From the NCBI RefSeq assembly GCF_030164465.1, contig NZ_JASNJE010000008.1:62001-126000 (forward strand): a stretch of DNA of 64,000 nt. The letters are read 5' to 3'. Position numbers and translations under genes: made by a program. The notes beneath the pieces are model-generated. The model was given only the letters and a program-made list of their open reading frames with translations, did not search any database and was not told the origin of the DNA. Every line of letters starts with the position of its first letter. The stretch's first letter is position 1. This document shows positions 8,812 through 17,505 of this stretch, in pieces. The DNA comes from Sedimentitalea xiamensis (GTDB lineage Bacteria; Pseudomonadota; Alphaproteobacteria; Rhodobacterales; Rhodobacteraceae).

Positions 8812-10008
8812 ATGCCATTGTGGCGCAGGCCGACGACGCTGCTCTTCGTGATGTCGATGTCGATGCCGGTCGCATTCTATGCCTGGTATGCGCTGCTGAA
8901 CAACTTCGTGATCGAGGTTGCGGGCTTTGACGGGGCCGATATCGGGTTGTTGCACACGGTGCGCGAGATTCCCGGTTTCCTCGCCGTCGGCGTGATCGCC
9001 ATCATCATCTTCGTGCGCGAACAAGTGCTGGGCCTGGTGTCGCTGGCCCTGCTGGGCGTTGCCACCGCCTTCACCGCCTGGCTGCCGAGCCTTGGCGGGC
9101 TGCTGTTCCTGACGCTGCTCAGTTCCATCGGGTTCCATTACTACGAAACCGTGAACCAGTCCCTGCAATTGCAATGGCTGCCCAAGGACCGCGCGCCGCA
9201 GATGCTGGGCTGGATCATGGGCGCGAGTTCCGCGACGACGCTGGTGGTCTTCGTCCTGATCGTGCTGATGTGGGAACCCCTGGGGCTGACCTACAACCTC
9301 GTGTTCATGACGGCGGGCGGCGTGACCTTTGCCATGGCCGTGCTGTGCATGGTTCTTTACCCGCAGTTCGAAGCGCCGCATCCGCAGGTCAAGAAGATGG
9401 TGCTGCGCAGGCGCTATTGGCTGTATTACGCGTTGCAGTTCATGTCCGGGGCCCGGCGGCAGATCTTCATGGTCTTCGCGGGCTTCATGATGGTCGAGAA
9501 TTTCGGCTTCAAGGTGCACGAACTGACGGGGCTCTACCTGATCAACCTGATCGTCAACATGCTCGTCGCGCCCTTTCTCGGCAAGGCGGTGGGGCATTTC
9601 GGCGAACGCCGCACGCTGATCTGCGAATACATCGGCCTGGCCATCGTGTTCCTGATGTATGGCGGCGTCTACTGGTTCGGATGGGGCGTGGCGCTGGCGG
9701 CGACGCTCTATGTGGTGGATCATATTCTGTTCGGGCTGGCGCTGGCCCTGAAAACCTATTTCCAGAAGATCGCGGATCCGGGCGACATTGCGCCTACGGC
9801 CGCCGTCGCCTTCACCATCAACCACATCGCGGCGGTGTTCCTGCCGGTGCTGCTGGGGCTGCTCTGGGTGGTGTCCCCGTCGGCCGTGTTCGGGCTGGCG
9901 GCCTGCATGGCGCTGATCTCGCTGAGCCTGGCGATGCTGATCCCGCGCCACCCCGAACCGGGTCACGAGACGATCTTTGCGCGCGGGCTGCCTGCGCCCG
10001 CCGAATAG
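8812..10008 (+). CDS. MFS transporter
   Basis: Major facilitator superfamily protein of about 398 residues with roughly twelve membrane helices and a cytosolic loop near the middle rich in basic residues (KKMVLRRRYW). The substrate is not recognisable. The start at ATG 8812 has GGAGG eight bases upstream, the best ribosome site in the area. In-frame ATGs at 8776 and 8632 would add basic, non-membrane sequence and lack such a site. A same-frame coding-like stretch of 62 codons follows its TAG (see separate entry). The neighbouring YeeE gene is divergent. Confidence 0.85.
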   Translation: MPLWRRPTTLLFVMSMSMPVAFYAWYALLNNFVIEVAGFDGADIGLLHTVREIPGFLAVGVIAIIIFVREQVLGLVSLALLGVATAFTAWLPSLGGLLFLTLLSSIGFHYYETVNQSLQLQWLPKDRAPQMLGWIMGASSATTLVVFVLIVLMWEPLGLTYNLVFMTAGGVTFAMAVLCMVLYPQFEAPHPQVKKMVLRRRYWLYYALQFMSGARRQIFMVFAGFMMVENFGFKVHELTGLYLINLIVNMLVAPFLGKAVGHFGERRTLICEYIGLAIVFLMYGGVYWFGWGVALAATLYVVDHILFGLALALKTYFQKIADPGDIAPTAAVAFTINHIAAVFLPVLLGLLWVVSPSAVFGLAACMALISLSLAMLIPRHPEPGHETIFARGLPAPAE

Positions 10009-10197
10009 GGCCATGGCCGGGCAGGGGCGGTTCCAGCCCCCGGCGTCATCTATGCCCAGGCGGCCAACGTGCTGGCGGGCGGGGCCGCGGCCTTCCGGGG
10101 CTGGCGTTTCGTGGTCGGACCGGTCCGCGGGCAGCTTCCCGCGCTTGACCTCGTCCCGCCGCGTCCCTACGCGCATGCGGACCGATTCAGGAGATGA
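10009..10197 (+). other. Coding-like stretch between the MFS gene and prmA; possible gene remnant
   Basis: After the MFS stop the same frame stays open for about 62 codons to a TGA at 10195 that overlaps the prmA start region. The translation (GVIYAQAANVLAGG... then a segment with FRGWRFVVGPVRGQLPALDL) has a protein-like amino acid mix, and the ATGA junction looks like a coupled gene end. No credible start is present, so it may be the tail of a decayed gene or simply chance in GC-rich DNA. Confidence 0.3.
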
Positions 10198-10199
10198 TG

Positions 10200-11072
10200 A
10201 TGACCACCTACACCGCGCTCACGACCTTGACGGGCCGCAAACCGGCCGAAGCCCTTGGGGCGGCGATGGAACGGCTGGTGCCCGAACCTACCGGCGTCGG
10301 GGTCTTCGAGGTCGAGGATGGCTCCGGCCTGTGGGAAGTGGGCGGCTATTTCGAGGAAACCCCCGACGTCGGCGGTCTGGCGCTTCTGTCCGCCAGCTTT
10401 GGCGCGAAACCCTTCGTGGTGTCCGAAGTCCCGGAAACGGACTGGGTGGCCCATGTGCGGCGGGAACTCGCCCCGGTCGCGGCGGGACGGTTCTTCGTGC
10501 ATGGCAGCCATGATCTCGACAAGGTTCCGGCCGATGCCCTGCCGCTGCTGATCGAGGCGCAGATGGCCTTTGGCACCGGCCACCACGGCACGACTCTTGG
10601 ATGCCTGCGGGCGCTGGACCGACTTGTCGATTCGGGTTTCGTGGCGCAGCGCGTGGCCGATGTCGGATGCGGCACCGCCGTTCTTGCGATGGCGGCGGCG
10701 CGGGTCTGGGACGGCCGGATCGTGGCCAGCGATATTGATGAGGTCGCGGTCGAGGTGGCCACGGCCAACCTGCGCGCCAACGGGCTCGAAGGCCGCGTGA
10801 CCTGTGTCGAGGCCGCGGGGTTCGATCACCCCGCGCTTGCGGCTCTCGCGCCCTGCGATCTGATTTTCGCCAATATCCTGAAGGGGCCGCTGGTGGCCCT
10901 GGCGCCGGATCTCGTGGCGCATCTGAAACCCGGCGGTCGCGCGATCCTTTCAGGCATCCTGAACGAACAGGCCGACGATGTGATCGCGGTTTATCGCGGC
11001 GTCGGAACCGATCTGGTGGCGCGCGAGCAGATCGGCGACTGGACGACGCTGGTGCTCGGGGTCGCCGCGTAG
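10200..11072 (+). CDS. prmA: Ribosomal protein L11 methyltransferase
   Basis: SAM-dependent enzyme that methylates ribosomal protein L11. The 290 residues include an N-terminal substrate-recognition domain (about 1-110), the FGTGHHGTT linker motif and a class I methyltransferase fold with VADVGCGTAVLAMAA (motif I) and ASDIDEVAV (acidic end of strand 2). LIFANILKGPLV stands for the catalytic N-P-P-like loop. Three ATGs lie in a row (10194, 10197, 10200); the third has the best spacing from AGGAG and is chosen. It is followed by a hairpin terminator shared with the oppositely oriented DUF1127 gene. Confidence 0.93.
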   Translation: MTTYTALTTLTGRKPAEALGAAMERLVPEPTGVGVFEVEDGSGLWEVGGYFEETPDVGGLALLSASFGAKPFVVSEVPETDWVAHVRRELAPVAAGRFFVHGSHDLDKVPADALPLLIEAQMAFGTGHHGTTLGCLRALDRLVDSGFVAQRVADVGCGTAVLAMAAARVWDGRIVASDIDEVAVEVATANLRANGLEGRVTCVEAAGFDHPALAALAPCDLIFANILKGPLVALAPDLVAHLKPGGRAILSGILNEQADDVIAVYRGVGTDLVAREQIGDWTTLVLGVAA

Positions 11073-11150
11073 AAAATCCGGGATGGGTGGCGCGTTTCGC
11101 CGGCGCGGGGCCGTTCCAGGCGGATGCGTCACGCGGCGCCTGAAACGAGA

Positions 11151-11183
11151 AAGACAGCCGAGTGTGTATGACCCGGCTGTCTT
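11151..11183. terminator. Bidirectional hairpin between prmA and DUF1127 gene
   Basis: Perfect 10-bp inverted repeat AAGACAGCCG/CGGCTGTCTT (11151-11160 and 11174-11183), loop of 13. On the minus strand it is followed by a short T-rich run, on the plus strand by a weaker one. Convergent genes on both sides fit a shared terminator. Confidence 0.6.
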
Positions 11184-11244
11184 CATGATGTGATCGGTCG
11201 CGGAAACTCTGACCCCGGTTTGTCGGGGCCGGGTCGGGCGCGTC

Positions 11245-11463
11245 TCAATAGGTGATGCGGCTTGCCGCCACATGGTCGATGTCACCGCGGACCAACCCGA
11301 TGTCTTCCAGCTCGCGATCGGTGAGGCTGGACAGAGCATTGCGCGTGACGCGCGCGTCATTCCAGGCCGAGAGCATGCCGATCATGTTGGCGGCGAAGCC
11401 GCCGATACGGCTGAAAAGGCCGTGAGAGCCATAGGTGGTGCGGGTGGTGTCGAAAACAGCCAT
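11245..11463 (-). CDS. DUF1127 domain mini-protein
   Basis: A 72-residue protein ending in the DUF1127 (YjiS-like) signature: basic-aromatic helix, then LSSLTDRELEDIGLVRGDI (about residues 45-63). Proteins of this family are small, often stress- or phosphate-regulated, and some act in RNA turnover; the role of this copy is unknown. GAAGGA lies seven bases before the ATG at 11463, so the upstream extension to 11583 is not needed. The region upstream carries a 7-9-7 dyad that may control it. It ends in a hairpin terminator shared with prmA. Confidence 0.88.
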   Translation of the reverse strand: MAVFDTTRTTYGSHGLFSRIGGFAANMIGMLSAWNDARVTRNALSSLTDRELEDIGLVRGDIDHVAASRITY

Positions 11464-11553
11464 ATCCGTGTCCTTCGTTACAGTGTGTGAATGCAGGTGC
11501 ATTGTTTGATGGACGGCAGATAAGGACAGGCATTCGGCGCGGCAAGCAGCATA

Positions 11554-11576
11554 AATTGCAATGTCCCTATGCAATT
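11554..11576. promoter_or_regulatory. 7-9-7 dyad upstream of the DUF1127 gene
   Basis: AATTGCA and TGCAATT in inverted orientation, nine bases apart. The perfect arms and the AT-rich setting in otherwise GC-rich DNA suggest a dimeric regulator site for the divergent DUF1127 promoter. The regulator is unknown. Confidence 0.4.
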
Positions 11577-11737
11577 CCAGCATGGGTCGAACCTGCGTTA
11601 TCGCCTTTTGAAGACTGGCAGAAATCCGCCGGTAAAAGTGTCGTTTTCGGGTTTTCAGGCTGTCGGTTTCGGGCGTCGTGTCGCCAATGGGCGATCCCCT
11701 GTCGCGTTCATGCCGCGGTGCAAAACGCTTGGACCGT

Positions 11738-11752
11738 GTTCGCGTTTCGTGC
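11738..11752 (+). promoter_or_regulatory. LexA-like box upstream of ruvC (7 of 8 matches)
   Basis: GTTC-GCGTTTC-GTGC resembles GTTC-N7-GTTC, the alphaproteobacterial SOS operator, with one mismatch. It lies 57 bases before ruvC. A single near match can arise by chance. Confidence 0.35.
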
Positions 11753-11808
11753 TAGTGCATCAAAAAAGCAACAAGATGTGCGCAAATGGCGCCGGGAAAC
11801 GGGCAGAC

Positions 11809-12303
11809 ATGCGAATATTGGGCATCGATCCGGGGCTCCGCAGCCTGGGCTGGGGCGTGATCGACTCACAGGGCTCGCGGTTGAGCCATGTGGCGAATGG
11901 TCAGATTCGCTCGGACGGGGCCGATCTGGCGGGGCGGTTGCTGTCGCTTTACGATCAGCTGACCGCGGTTCTGCGGTGCTACGCCCCGGACACGGCGGCG
12001 GTGGAACAGACCTTCGTGAACAAGGACGGCGCCGGGACGCTGAAGCTGGGCCAGGCCCGCGGCATCGCATTGCTGGTGCCGGCGCAGGCGGGGATGACCG
12101 TCGGAGAATACGCGCCCAACCGGGTCAAGAAGACCGTGGTCGGGGTCGGGCATGCGGACAAGGCGCAGGTGAATCACATGGTCAAGTTGCAGCTGCCCGG
12201 CTGCGTCCCGGCGGGACCGGATGCGGCGGACGCGTTGGCGGTCGCCATTTGTCATGCCTTTTACGGCGGTGCGCGGCCTTTGTTGCGTGAGGTGCGGGCG
12301 TGA
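11809..12303 (+). CDS. ruvC: Holliday junction resolvase RuvC
   Basis: Dimeric endonuclease that cuts Holliday junctions in concert with RuvAB. The 164 residues show the four catalytic acids of the RNase H-like fold: D in [13 protein letters not shown] near the start, E in [11 protein letters not shown], and the two aspartates in [14 protein letters not shown] near the C-terminus. I start at the ATG giving MRILGIDPG; upstream frames add low-complexity sequence not found in the family. The stop overlaps the ruvA GTG start by four bases (GTGA), so ruvC and ruvA are translationally coupled. Confidence 0.95.
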   Translation: MRILGIDPGLRSLGWGVIDSQGSRLSHVANGQIRSDGADLAGRLLSLYDQLTAVLRCYAPDTAAVEQTFVNKDGAGTLKLGQARGIALLVPAQAGMTVGEYAPNRVKKTVVGVGHADKAQVNHMVKLQLPGCVPAGPDAADALAVAICHAFYGGARPLLREVRA

Positions 12304-12974
12304 TCGGGCGGCTGCGCGGACGGCTGGAATATCGCGGCGCGGATCACGTGCTGATCGATGTGCAGGGGGTCGGGTATATCGTGTTCTGTTCCGACAGAAC
12401 CCTGGCCGCCCTGCCCGGACCGGGCGAGGCGGTGTCGCTTTTCACCGACATGGTGGTCCGCGAGGACCTGATGCAGCTCTACGGCTTTTTGACGCTGATG
12501 GAGAAGGAATGGCACCGCCTGCTCTGTTCCGTGCAGGGGGTCGGGGCCAGGGTGTCGCTGGCGATCCTGGGCGCGCTGGGGCCGGACGGCGTCGGGCGCG
12601 CCATCGCCCTGGGCGATGCGGCCAGCATCAAGGCGGCCAAGGGCGTCGGTCCGAAGACCGCGCAGCGGGTCGTTCTCGACCTGAAGGACAAGGCCCCGGC
12701 CGTCATGGCCATGGGCAGTCTTCAGCCGGTTCCCGAGTCGACGGGGACCGCTGCGCCGGCCATCGAGGCCGCCGCACCGGCGCCGCGCAAAGGCGCGGCG
12801 GCGCCGGTGTCGGATGTTGCTGCGCAGGCGGCGGCGTTGTCGGCCTTGTCCAATCTCGGATATGCTCCGGGCGATGCCGCGGGGGCCGTGGCGGAGGCTT
12901 CCGCCGGTTTGCCCGAAGCGGGCGAAGCGGACCTGATCCGGGCGGCCTTGAAGCTGCTCGCACCGAAAGGGTAG
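12300..12974 (+). CDS. ruvA: Holliday junction branch migration protein RuvA
   Basis: Tetrameric junction-binding subunit that holds the crossover and loads RuvB rings. The 224 residues comprise an OB-fold (about 1-63), the helix-hairpin-helix pair ([16 protein letters not shown] and [17 protein letters not shown], about 70-140), a proline/alanine-rich flexible linker (about 141-172) and the C-terminal RuvB-contacting domain (173-224). The start is a GTG inside the ruvC stop. ruvB begins nine bases after its stop. Confidence 0.95.
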   Translation: MIGRLRGRLEYRGADHVLIDVQGVGYIVFCSDRTLAALPGPGEAVSLFTDMVVREDLMQLYGFLTLMEKEWHRLLCSVQGVGARVSLAILGALGPDGVGRAIALGDAASIKAAKGVGPKTAQRVVLDLKDKAPAVMAMGSLQPVPESTGTAAPAIEAAAPAPRKGAAAPVSDVAAQAAALSALSNLGYAPGDAAGAVAEASAGLPEAGEADLIRAALKLLAPKG

Positions 12975-12983
12975 GCCGCCGCG

Positions 12984-14003
12984 ATGTCCGATACCGACCC
13001 GACCCTGCGCCCGGAGCCGCTGCCTGACGACAACGATCGGGCGCTGCGCCCGCAGACGCTGGACGCATTCATCGGTCAGGCAGAGGCCCGCGCCAACCTG
13101 AAGGTCTTCATCCAATCCGCCCGCCAGCGCGGCGAGGCGATGGATCACACCCTGTTTCACGGCCCGCCGGGGCTTGGCAAGACCACGCTGGCGCAGATCA
13201 TGGCGCGCGAGCTGGGGGTGAATTTCCGCATGACCTCGGGTCCGGTGCTGGCCAAGGCCGGCGATCTGGCCGCGATCCTGACCAACCTCGAGGCGCGGGA
13301 CGTGCTGTTCATCGACGAGATTCATCGCCTGAACCCGGCGGTGGAGGAAGTCCTTTATCCGGCGCTGGAGGATTTCGAACTGGATCTCGTGATCGGCGAG
13401 GGTCCGGCGGCGCGCACGGTGCGGATCGAGCTGCAGCCCTTCACGCTGGTCGGGGCGACGACACGGATGGGGCTGCTGACGACACCCCTGCGCGACCGGT
13501 TCGGCATCCCGACCCGGCTTCAGTTCTACACCATCGAGGAGCTGCATGAGATCGTCGGCCGAAATGCCCGGCTGCTGGGCGTGCCGGCGGAGTCGGACGG
13601 TGCGCGCGAGATCGCCCGCCGGGCGCGGGGCACGCCGCGGATTGCCGGGCGGTTGTTGCGCCGGGTGGTGGATTTCGCGGTGGTCGAGGGTGACGGCCGT
13701 ATCACGCGGGAACTGGCGGATGGCGCGCTGACCCGGCTTGGGGTGGACCATCTGGGGCTTGACGGCGCGGACCGGCGGTATCTGCGGCTGATCGCGGAGA
13801 ACTACATGGGCGGACCTGTCGGGATCGAGACCCTGTCCGCGGCGCTGAGCGAGAGCCGCGATTCGCTGGAAGACGTGATCGAACCCTTCCTGTTGCAGCA
13901 GGGGCTGATCCAGCGCACGCCGCGGGGGCGGATGCTGGCGCACAAGGCGTGGTCTCATCTGGGTCTGGTCGCGCCTCGGGGTCAGAACGATCTGTTCGAT
14001 TGA
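12984..14003 (+). CDS. ruvB: Holliday junction branch migration ATPase RuvB
   Basis: AAA+ hexameric motor that pumps DNA through the RuvA-bound junction. In the 339 residues, Walker A is GPPGLGKT (60-67), Walker B is [10 protein letters not shown] (D111, E112), and sensor 1 lies in [11 protein letters not shown], followed by TPLRDRFG with the arginine finger and a C-terminal winged-helix domain (about 265-335) ending in GRMLAHKAW. Length is standard. It is the third gene of ruvCAB. The next gene starts 60 bases later on the same strand. Confidence 0.97.
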   Translation: MSDTDPTLRPEPLPDDNDRALRPQTLDAFIGQAEARANLKVFIQSARQRGEAMDHTLFHGPPGLGKTTLAQIMARELGVNFRMTSGPVLAKAGDLAAILTNLEARDVLFIDEIHRLNPAVEEVLYPALEDFELDLVIGEGPAARTVRIELQPFTLVGATTRMGLLTTPLRDRFGIPTRLQFYTIEELHEIVGRNARLLGVPAESDGAREIARRARGTPRIAGRLLRRVVDFAVVEGDGRITRELADGALTRLGVDHLGLDGADRRYLRLIAENYMGGPVGIETLSAALSESRDSLEDVIEPFLLQQGLIQRTPRGRMLAHKAWSHLGLVAPRGQNDLFD

Positions 14004-14063
14004 ACCCGCGGGCCATGCGTTCTATGCCTCCGGCGGGAGTATTTTGCGCAAGAGGAAGGCGAC

Positions 14064-14687
14064 GTGACACCCGAGGAGATCGAGGCCCTGTTCACCCGCA
14101 GCGACGGGTCCTATGCGTTTGCGCGCTGGGGGCGTCCGATTGTGCCGGTGGTGTTCGGGGTGCAGGATGAAACCCTGCCGGTCATCAAGGGCGCCTTTGA
14201 AGCAGTTTGCGCCCTCGCCGGACACCGGATGGCGGAGACGGATCCGGAGCTTGGAAGCAACTGCATGGTGTTCTTCCTGCGGGCATGGGACGAACTGCCG
14301 GCGGTACCCGATCTGGACAGGATGCTGCCGGATCTCGAACCTCTGGTGCTGCGGCTGAAAGCGGCGGAGGCGAACCAGTACAGGGTCTTCCGCTTTGACG
14401 GCACGGGATCGATCCGCGCGGCGTTCGTGTTTCTGTGCATGGACGAAAATCTCGGCGCGGTGTCCGCTGAAGCACTGGCGCTGTCGCAGGTCGTGCAGAC
14501 CGTGCTGCTTTGGTCGGACCTGGCGTTCCGGGACCGCTCGCCCCTGGCGTTGGCGCGGGACAGGATGGTGCTGCGCCCCGAGATCGCCGGGGTGATCCGG
14601 GCCGCCTACGATCCGGTCCTGCCGGGCGCGGCGCAGGATGCCTCCCATGCGCTGCGGATCTTTGCGCGCCTGTCCGCGACGCGGTGA
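14064..14687 (+). CDS. Uncharacterised protein between ruvB and ybgC
   Basis: I do not recognise a domain in these 207 residues. It is soluble-looking, acidic, without signal peptide or membrane helix, and has two scattered cysteines (in FEAVCALAG and LGSNCMVFF) plus a third in FLCMDENLG. The start is GTG with GAGGAAGG five bases upstream, a strong ribosome site, and codon use matches its neighbours, so it is a real gene. Its place between ruvB and the tol block on the same strand suggests cotranscription, but no function follows from this. Confidence 0.8.
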   Translation: MTPEEIEALFTRSDGSYAFARWGRPIVPVVFGVQDETLPVIKGAFEAVCALAGHRMAETDPELGSNCMVFFLRAWDELPAVPDLDRMLPDLEPLVLRLKAAEANQYRVFRFDGTGSIRAAFVFLCMDENLGAVSAEALALSQVVQTVLLWSDLAFRDRSPLALARDRMVLRPEIAGVIRAAYDPVLPGAAQDASHALRIFARLSATR

Positions 14688-14797
14688 TCCGCCCGGTTTC
14701 GGCGGGTGTGCATTGCGGCGCACATCGGTAGTGGGGGACCGGGCGCGGGATCCCGCCCGAAATGGTTGAACGATCACGACGAAGGAGAGCGACAGGG

Positions 14798-15181
14798 ATG
14801 CACAGGTTTTCGGTTCGGGTCTACTACGAAGACACCGATATGGGCGGAATCGTCTATCACGCGAACTATCTGCGCTATATCGAGCGGGCCCGCAGCGACT
14901 GGGTGCGCCAGCTGGGCAATGACCAGAACGCGATGCGCGACGCCGGTCTGGTCTGGGTGGTGCGGCGGATCGAAGCGGATTACATCTCGACGGCGCGGTT
15001 CGAGGACGAATTGGAGATCGAAACAACGGTTGAGAAGATCACTGGCGCACGCCTCGTGATGGCGCAAGTGGTGAAAAAGAACGGCAAGGATATCTTTCGC
15101 GCGGTGGTCACGGCGGTGTGCATGACGGCGGACGGGCGGCCTGTGCGCCTGCCAGCGGAGATTCGCGCATCGATCAAGTGA
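14798..15181 (+). CDS. ybgC: Acyl-CoA thioesterase YbgC (Tol-Pal associated)
   Basis: Hotdog-fold thioesterase, 127 residues, the usual first gene of tol-pal clusters. The N-terminal signature YYEDTDMGGIVYHANYLRYIERAR contains the catalytic Asp (D14 or D12) and conserved Y20-H21 and N23. The family hydrolyses short- or long-chain acyl-CoA or acyl-ACP and has been linked to phospholipid metabolism at the envelope. I chose ATG 14798 with AAGGAG ten bases upstream over ATG 14762, which would add twelve basic residues. tolQ starts about 100 bases later. Confidence 0.93.
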   Translation: MHRFSVRVYYEDTDMGGIVYHANYLRYIERARSDWVRQLGNDQNAMRDAGLVWVVRRIEADYISTARFEDELEIETTVEKITGARLVMAQVVKKNGKDIFRAVVTAVCMTADGRPVRLPAEIRASIK

Positions 15182-15285
15182 CGCAGGTGGATCGCGCGGA
15201 TCTATTGGCATTTCCGGGCCAACTGCGATAGGCTGTGGCGAACGAAAGGCCGGAAAGAAAACGGCCACGAGCAAAGAGCAGGCAG

Positions 15286-15981
15286 ATGGAAGCAGAAACA
15301 CTTGCGCTGGCGCAGGAGATTGACTTTTCCTTGTGGGGTCTTTTCGCGCGCGCGACCTTCGCCGTCAAGCTGGTCATGATCATCCTGACAGTGGCGTCGG
15401 TCTGGTCCTGGGCGATCATCCTTCAGAAGCTGATCGTGTTCCGGGGTGCGCGGGCCGAGGCATCGATCTTTGACCGCTCCTTCTGGTCGGGCGAACCTCT
15501 TGACGGGTTGTTCGAACAGATCGGGGCGCAGCCGGATGGCAATTCGGAGAAGATATTCGCCGCCGGGATGACCGAATGGCGGCGTAGCCACCGCACCGAC
15601 GGGCGTCTCATCGCCGGCGCGCAGTCGCGGATCGACCGGTCGATGGACGTGGCGATCAACAAGGAAGCCGAGGGTCTGCAAAGAGGCTTGCCGGTTCTGG
15701 CCACCATCGGGTCGACGGCGCCGTTCATCGGGCTGTTCGGCACCGTGATCGGGATCATGAACGCCTTCATCGAGATCGCCGAACAGCAGAACACAAACCT
15801 CGCCGTGGTCGCGCCCGGTATCGCCGAAGCGCTGCTGGCCACGGGGCTGGGCCTGCTTGCCGCAATTCCGGCGGTCATCTTCTACAACAAGCTGAGCGCG
15901 GACAGCGACCGCATCGTTGCCGGATACGAAGCTTTCGCCGACGAATTCGCGACCATCCTGTCGCGCCAGTTGGACAGCTAG
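15286..15981 (+). CDS. tolQ: Tol-Pal system proton channel subunit TolQ
   Basis: Inner-membrane ExbB/MotA-like subunit that with TolR uses the proton gradient to energise TolA. The 231 residues have three membrane spans: near 20-45 (ATFAVKLVMIILTVASVW), near 130-155 (STAPFIGLFGTVIGIMNAF, the conserved MotA_ExbB core) and near 180-205 (IAEALLATGLGLLAAIPAV). The start ATG 15286 lies just upstream of the first amphipathic helix; the longer reading adds an arginine/lysine-rich leader lacking in the family. tolR follows after three bases. Confidence 0.96.
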   Translation: MEAETLALAQEIDFSLWGLFARATFAVKLVMIILTVASVWSWAIILQKLIVFRGARAEASIFDRSFWSGEPLDGLFEQIGAQPDGNSEKIFAAGMTEWRRSHRTDGRLIAGAQSRIDRSMDVAINKEAEGLQRGLPVLATIGSTAPFIGLFGTVIGIMNAFIEIAEQQNTNLAVVAPGIAEALLATGLGLLAAIPAVIFYNKLSADSDRIVAGYEAFADEFATILSRQLDS

Positions 15982-15984
15982 ATC

Positions 15985-16461
15985 ATGGGGGCCGGGGTTC
16001 AGCAGTCCGAAGCGGGCGGCGGGCGCCGCCGCAGGCGCGGGCGCCGCCGCGCCCGGCCGATGTCGGAGATCAACGTGACGCCCTTCGTGGACATCATGCT
16101 GGTGTTGCTGATCATATTCATGGTGGCCGCGCCGCTGCTGACGGTCGGGGTTCCGGTGGAACTTCCGAAAACGGCGGCGAACGCCCTGCCGACGGATTCC
16201 GAGGAACCGTTGACCGTGACGATCACGGCGGATGGCGAAGTGCAGATCCAGACGACGCCGACGCCGCGGGACGATCTCGTGAACAAGCTGCGCGCCATCG
16301 CCGCGGAGCGGGACACCGACCGGGTGTTTCTGCGCGCGGACGGCGCCATTCCCTACGAGAGCGTGATGCAGGTGATGGGGGCGCTCAACGCGGGCGGGTT
16401 TTCCAACGTGGGCCTGGTGACGGATGTCGGCGGGCCGACGCTGGACAGCGGCCGGCAGTGA
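15985..16461 (+). CDS. tolR: Tol-Pal system protein TolR
   Basis: ExbD-family partner of TolQ, 158 residues. After a glycine/arginine-rich cytosolic tail (about 1-25) comes the single membrane span with the proton-carrying aspartate D36 in VTPFVDIMLVLLIIFMVAAP, then a periplasmic domain (about 55-158) with the family end DRVFLRADGAIPYESVMQVM. TolQR drive TolA across the periplasm at the division site. It lies three bases after tolQ and ten bases before tolA, so all three are cotranscribed. Confidence 0.95.
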   Translation: MGAGVQQSEAGGGRRRRRGRRRARPMSEINVTPFVDIMLVLLIIFMVAAPLLTVGVPVELPKTAANALPTDSEEPLTVTITADGEVQIQTTPTPRDDLVNKLRAIAAERDTDRVFLRADGAIPYESVMQVMGALNAGGFSNVGLVTDVGGPTLDSGRQ

Positions 16462-16470
16462 GGCGGCGGT

Positions 16471-17505
16471 TTGGACACCGGCACCAAGATTTCTGCGATT
16501 GCCCATGCGGGCCTGATCGGAGTGGCCTTCCTGGGCGGAGCTTTCCGGTCCGAACCTCTGCCGTTTGAGGTGCGCGAGGTGTCGGTGATCTCGTCCGAGG
16601 ACTTTGCCGCCCTGACAGCGCCGCGAGAGCCCGAAACGGTGCGGGAAAGCCCGCGGCCGCCGATCCGGCCGGAACCGGCGGCCGAATCCGTCCCGGCTCC
16701 GGAACCCGAACCGGTGGTCCAGCCGCCGGAACCGCAGCCGATTCCGGAGATCGACGAACCGGAGCCCGTCGTCGTGCCGGAAGCGGCCGCGCCCAAACCG
16801 ATCGAACGCGTCGCGCCCGAACCGGTGCCCACGCCTCCGGAAGATGCGAAGCCGGACAGTCAGACGCGCACCGAGGTCACCAATGACGCCGGGGCCGAGA
16901 CGCCGCAGGAACAACAGGAAGCGACCGCCCCGGAGGAAGCCACCGACCGGATCGTGACCGAGGCCGATGCGGTCGAAGCGAAGACCTTCGCGCCGCAACT
17001 GTCGCCGCGTCCGCCATCGATTCGGCCCGAGCGTCCGACGCCGGCCCCGACGCCCACGGCCCAGCCGATCCAGGAGACCGCGCCCGAACCGGAACCGGCC
17101 CCGGACACGTCTGACGCGGTCAATGCCGCGCTGGCCGAAGCCCTGAGCGCCGGTTCGAACGCGCCCGAGGCCCCGACCGGTCCGCCCTTGTCGGCGGGCG
17201 AAAAGGACGCGCTGCGCGTGGCGGTCTCCGAATGCTGGAACGTCGGGTCGTTGTCCTCGGCGGCGCTGGCGACCACGGTGGTGGTCGGCGTGTCGATGGC
17301 GCAGGATGGCAAGCCGATCAGCGATTCGATCCGCATGCTGTCCAGTTCGGGGGGGGACAGCGGATCAGCCCGTCAGGCCTTCGAGGCCGCCCGCCGGGCG
17401 ATCATTCGCTGCGGATCAACAGGATTTGATCTTCCGGCCGAGAAATATGGTCAATGGCGTGATATCGAGATGACATTCAATCCGGAGAGGATGCGGATCA
17501 AATGA
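16471..17505 (+). CDS. tolA: Cell envelope integrity protein TolA
   Basis: Inner-membrane anchored protein that reaches through the periplasm to TolB-Pal. One membrane helix (about residues 8-25) is followed by a long Pro/Glu/Ala-rich stretch (about 50-230, many PEP and EPEPV units) and a compact C-terminal domain (about 235-344) with the TolA/TonB-like ending [17 protein letters not shown]. Low identity of the middle part is normal for TolA. The only start in the right place is a TTG at 16471, preceded by GAGGCGG. Its TGA overlaps the tolB ATG (ATGA). Confidence 0.9.
   Translation: MDTGTKISAIAHAGLIGVAFLGGAFRSEPLPFEVREVSVISSEDFAALTAPREPETVRESPRPPIRPEPAAESVPAPEPEPVVQPPEPQPIPEIDEPEPVVVPEAAAPKPIERVAPEPVPTPPEDAKPDSQTRTEVTNDAGAETPQEQQEATAPEEATDRIVTEADAVEAKTFAPQLSPRPPSIRPERPTPAPTPTAQPIQETAPEPEPAPDTSDAVNAALAEALSAGSNAPEAPTGPPLSAGEKDALRVAVSECWNVGSLSSAALATTVVVGVSMAQDGKPISDSIRMLSSSGGDSGSARQAFEAARRAIIRCGSTGFDLPAEKYGQWRDIEMTFNPERMRIK

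Larger units (their letters stand above)
11464..11808. other. Divergent intergenic region DUF1127 / ruvC
   Basis: 345 bases with no convincing gene. It holds the dyad AATTGCA-N9-TGCAATT at 11554-11576, about 90 bases upstream of the DUF1127 start, and GTTC-N7-GTGC at 11738-11752, which matches seven of eight positions of the alphaproteobacterial LexA box, 57 bases upstream of ruvC. Confidence 0.6.

Noticed and set aside
8611-10176. A 521-codon minus-strand frame opposite the MFS gene
   Set aside because: Shadow of a membrane protein gene: it reads as His/Gln/Arg-rich repeats with no domain.
12261-13958. A 565-codon minus-strand frame across ruvA and ruvB
   Set aside because: Antisense shadow of two certain genes; arginine/glutamine-rich and featureless.
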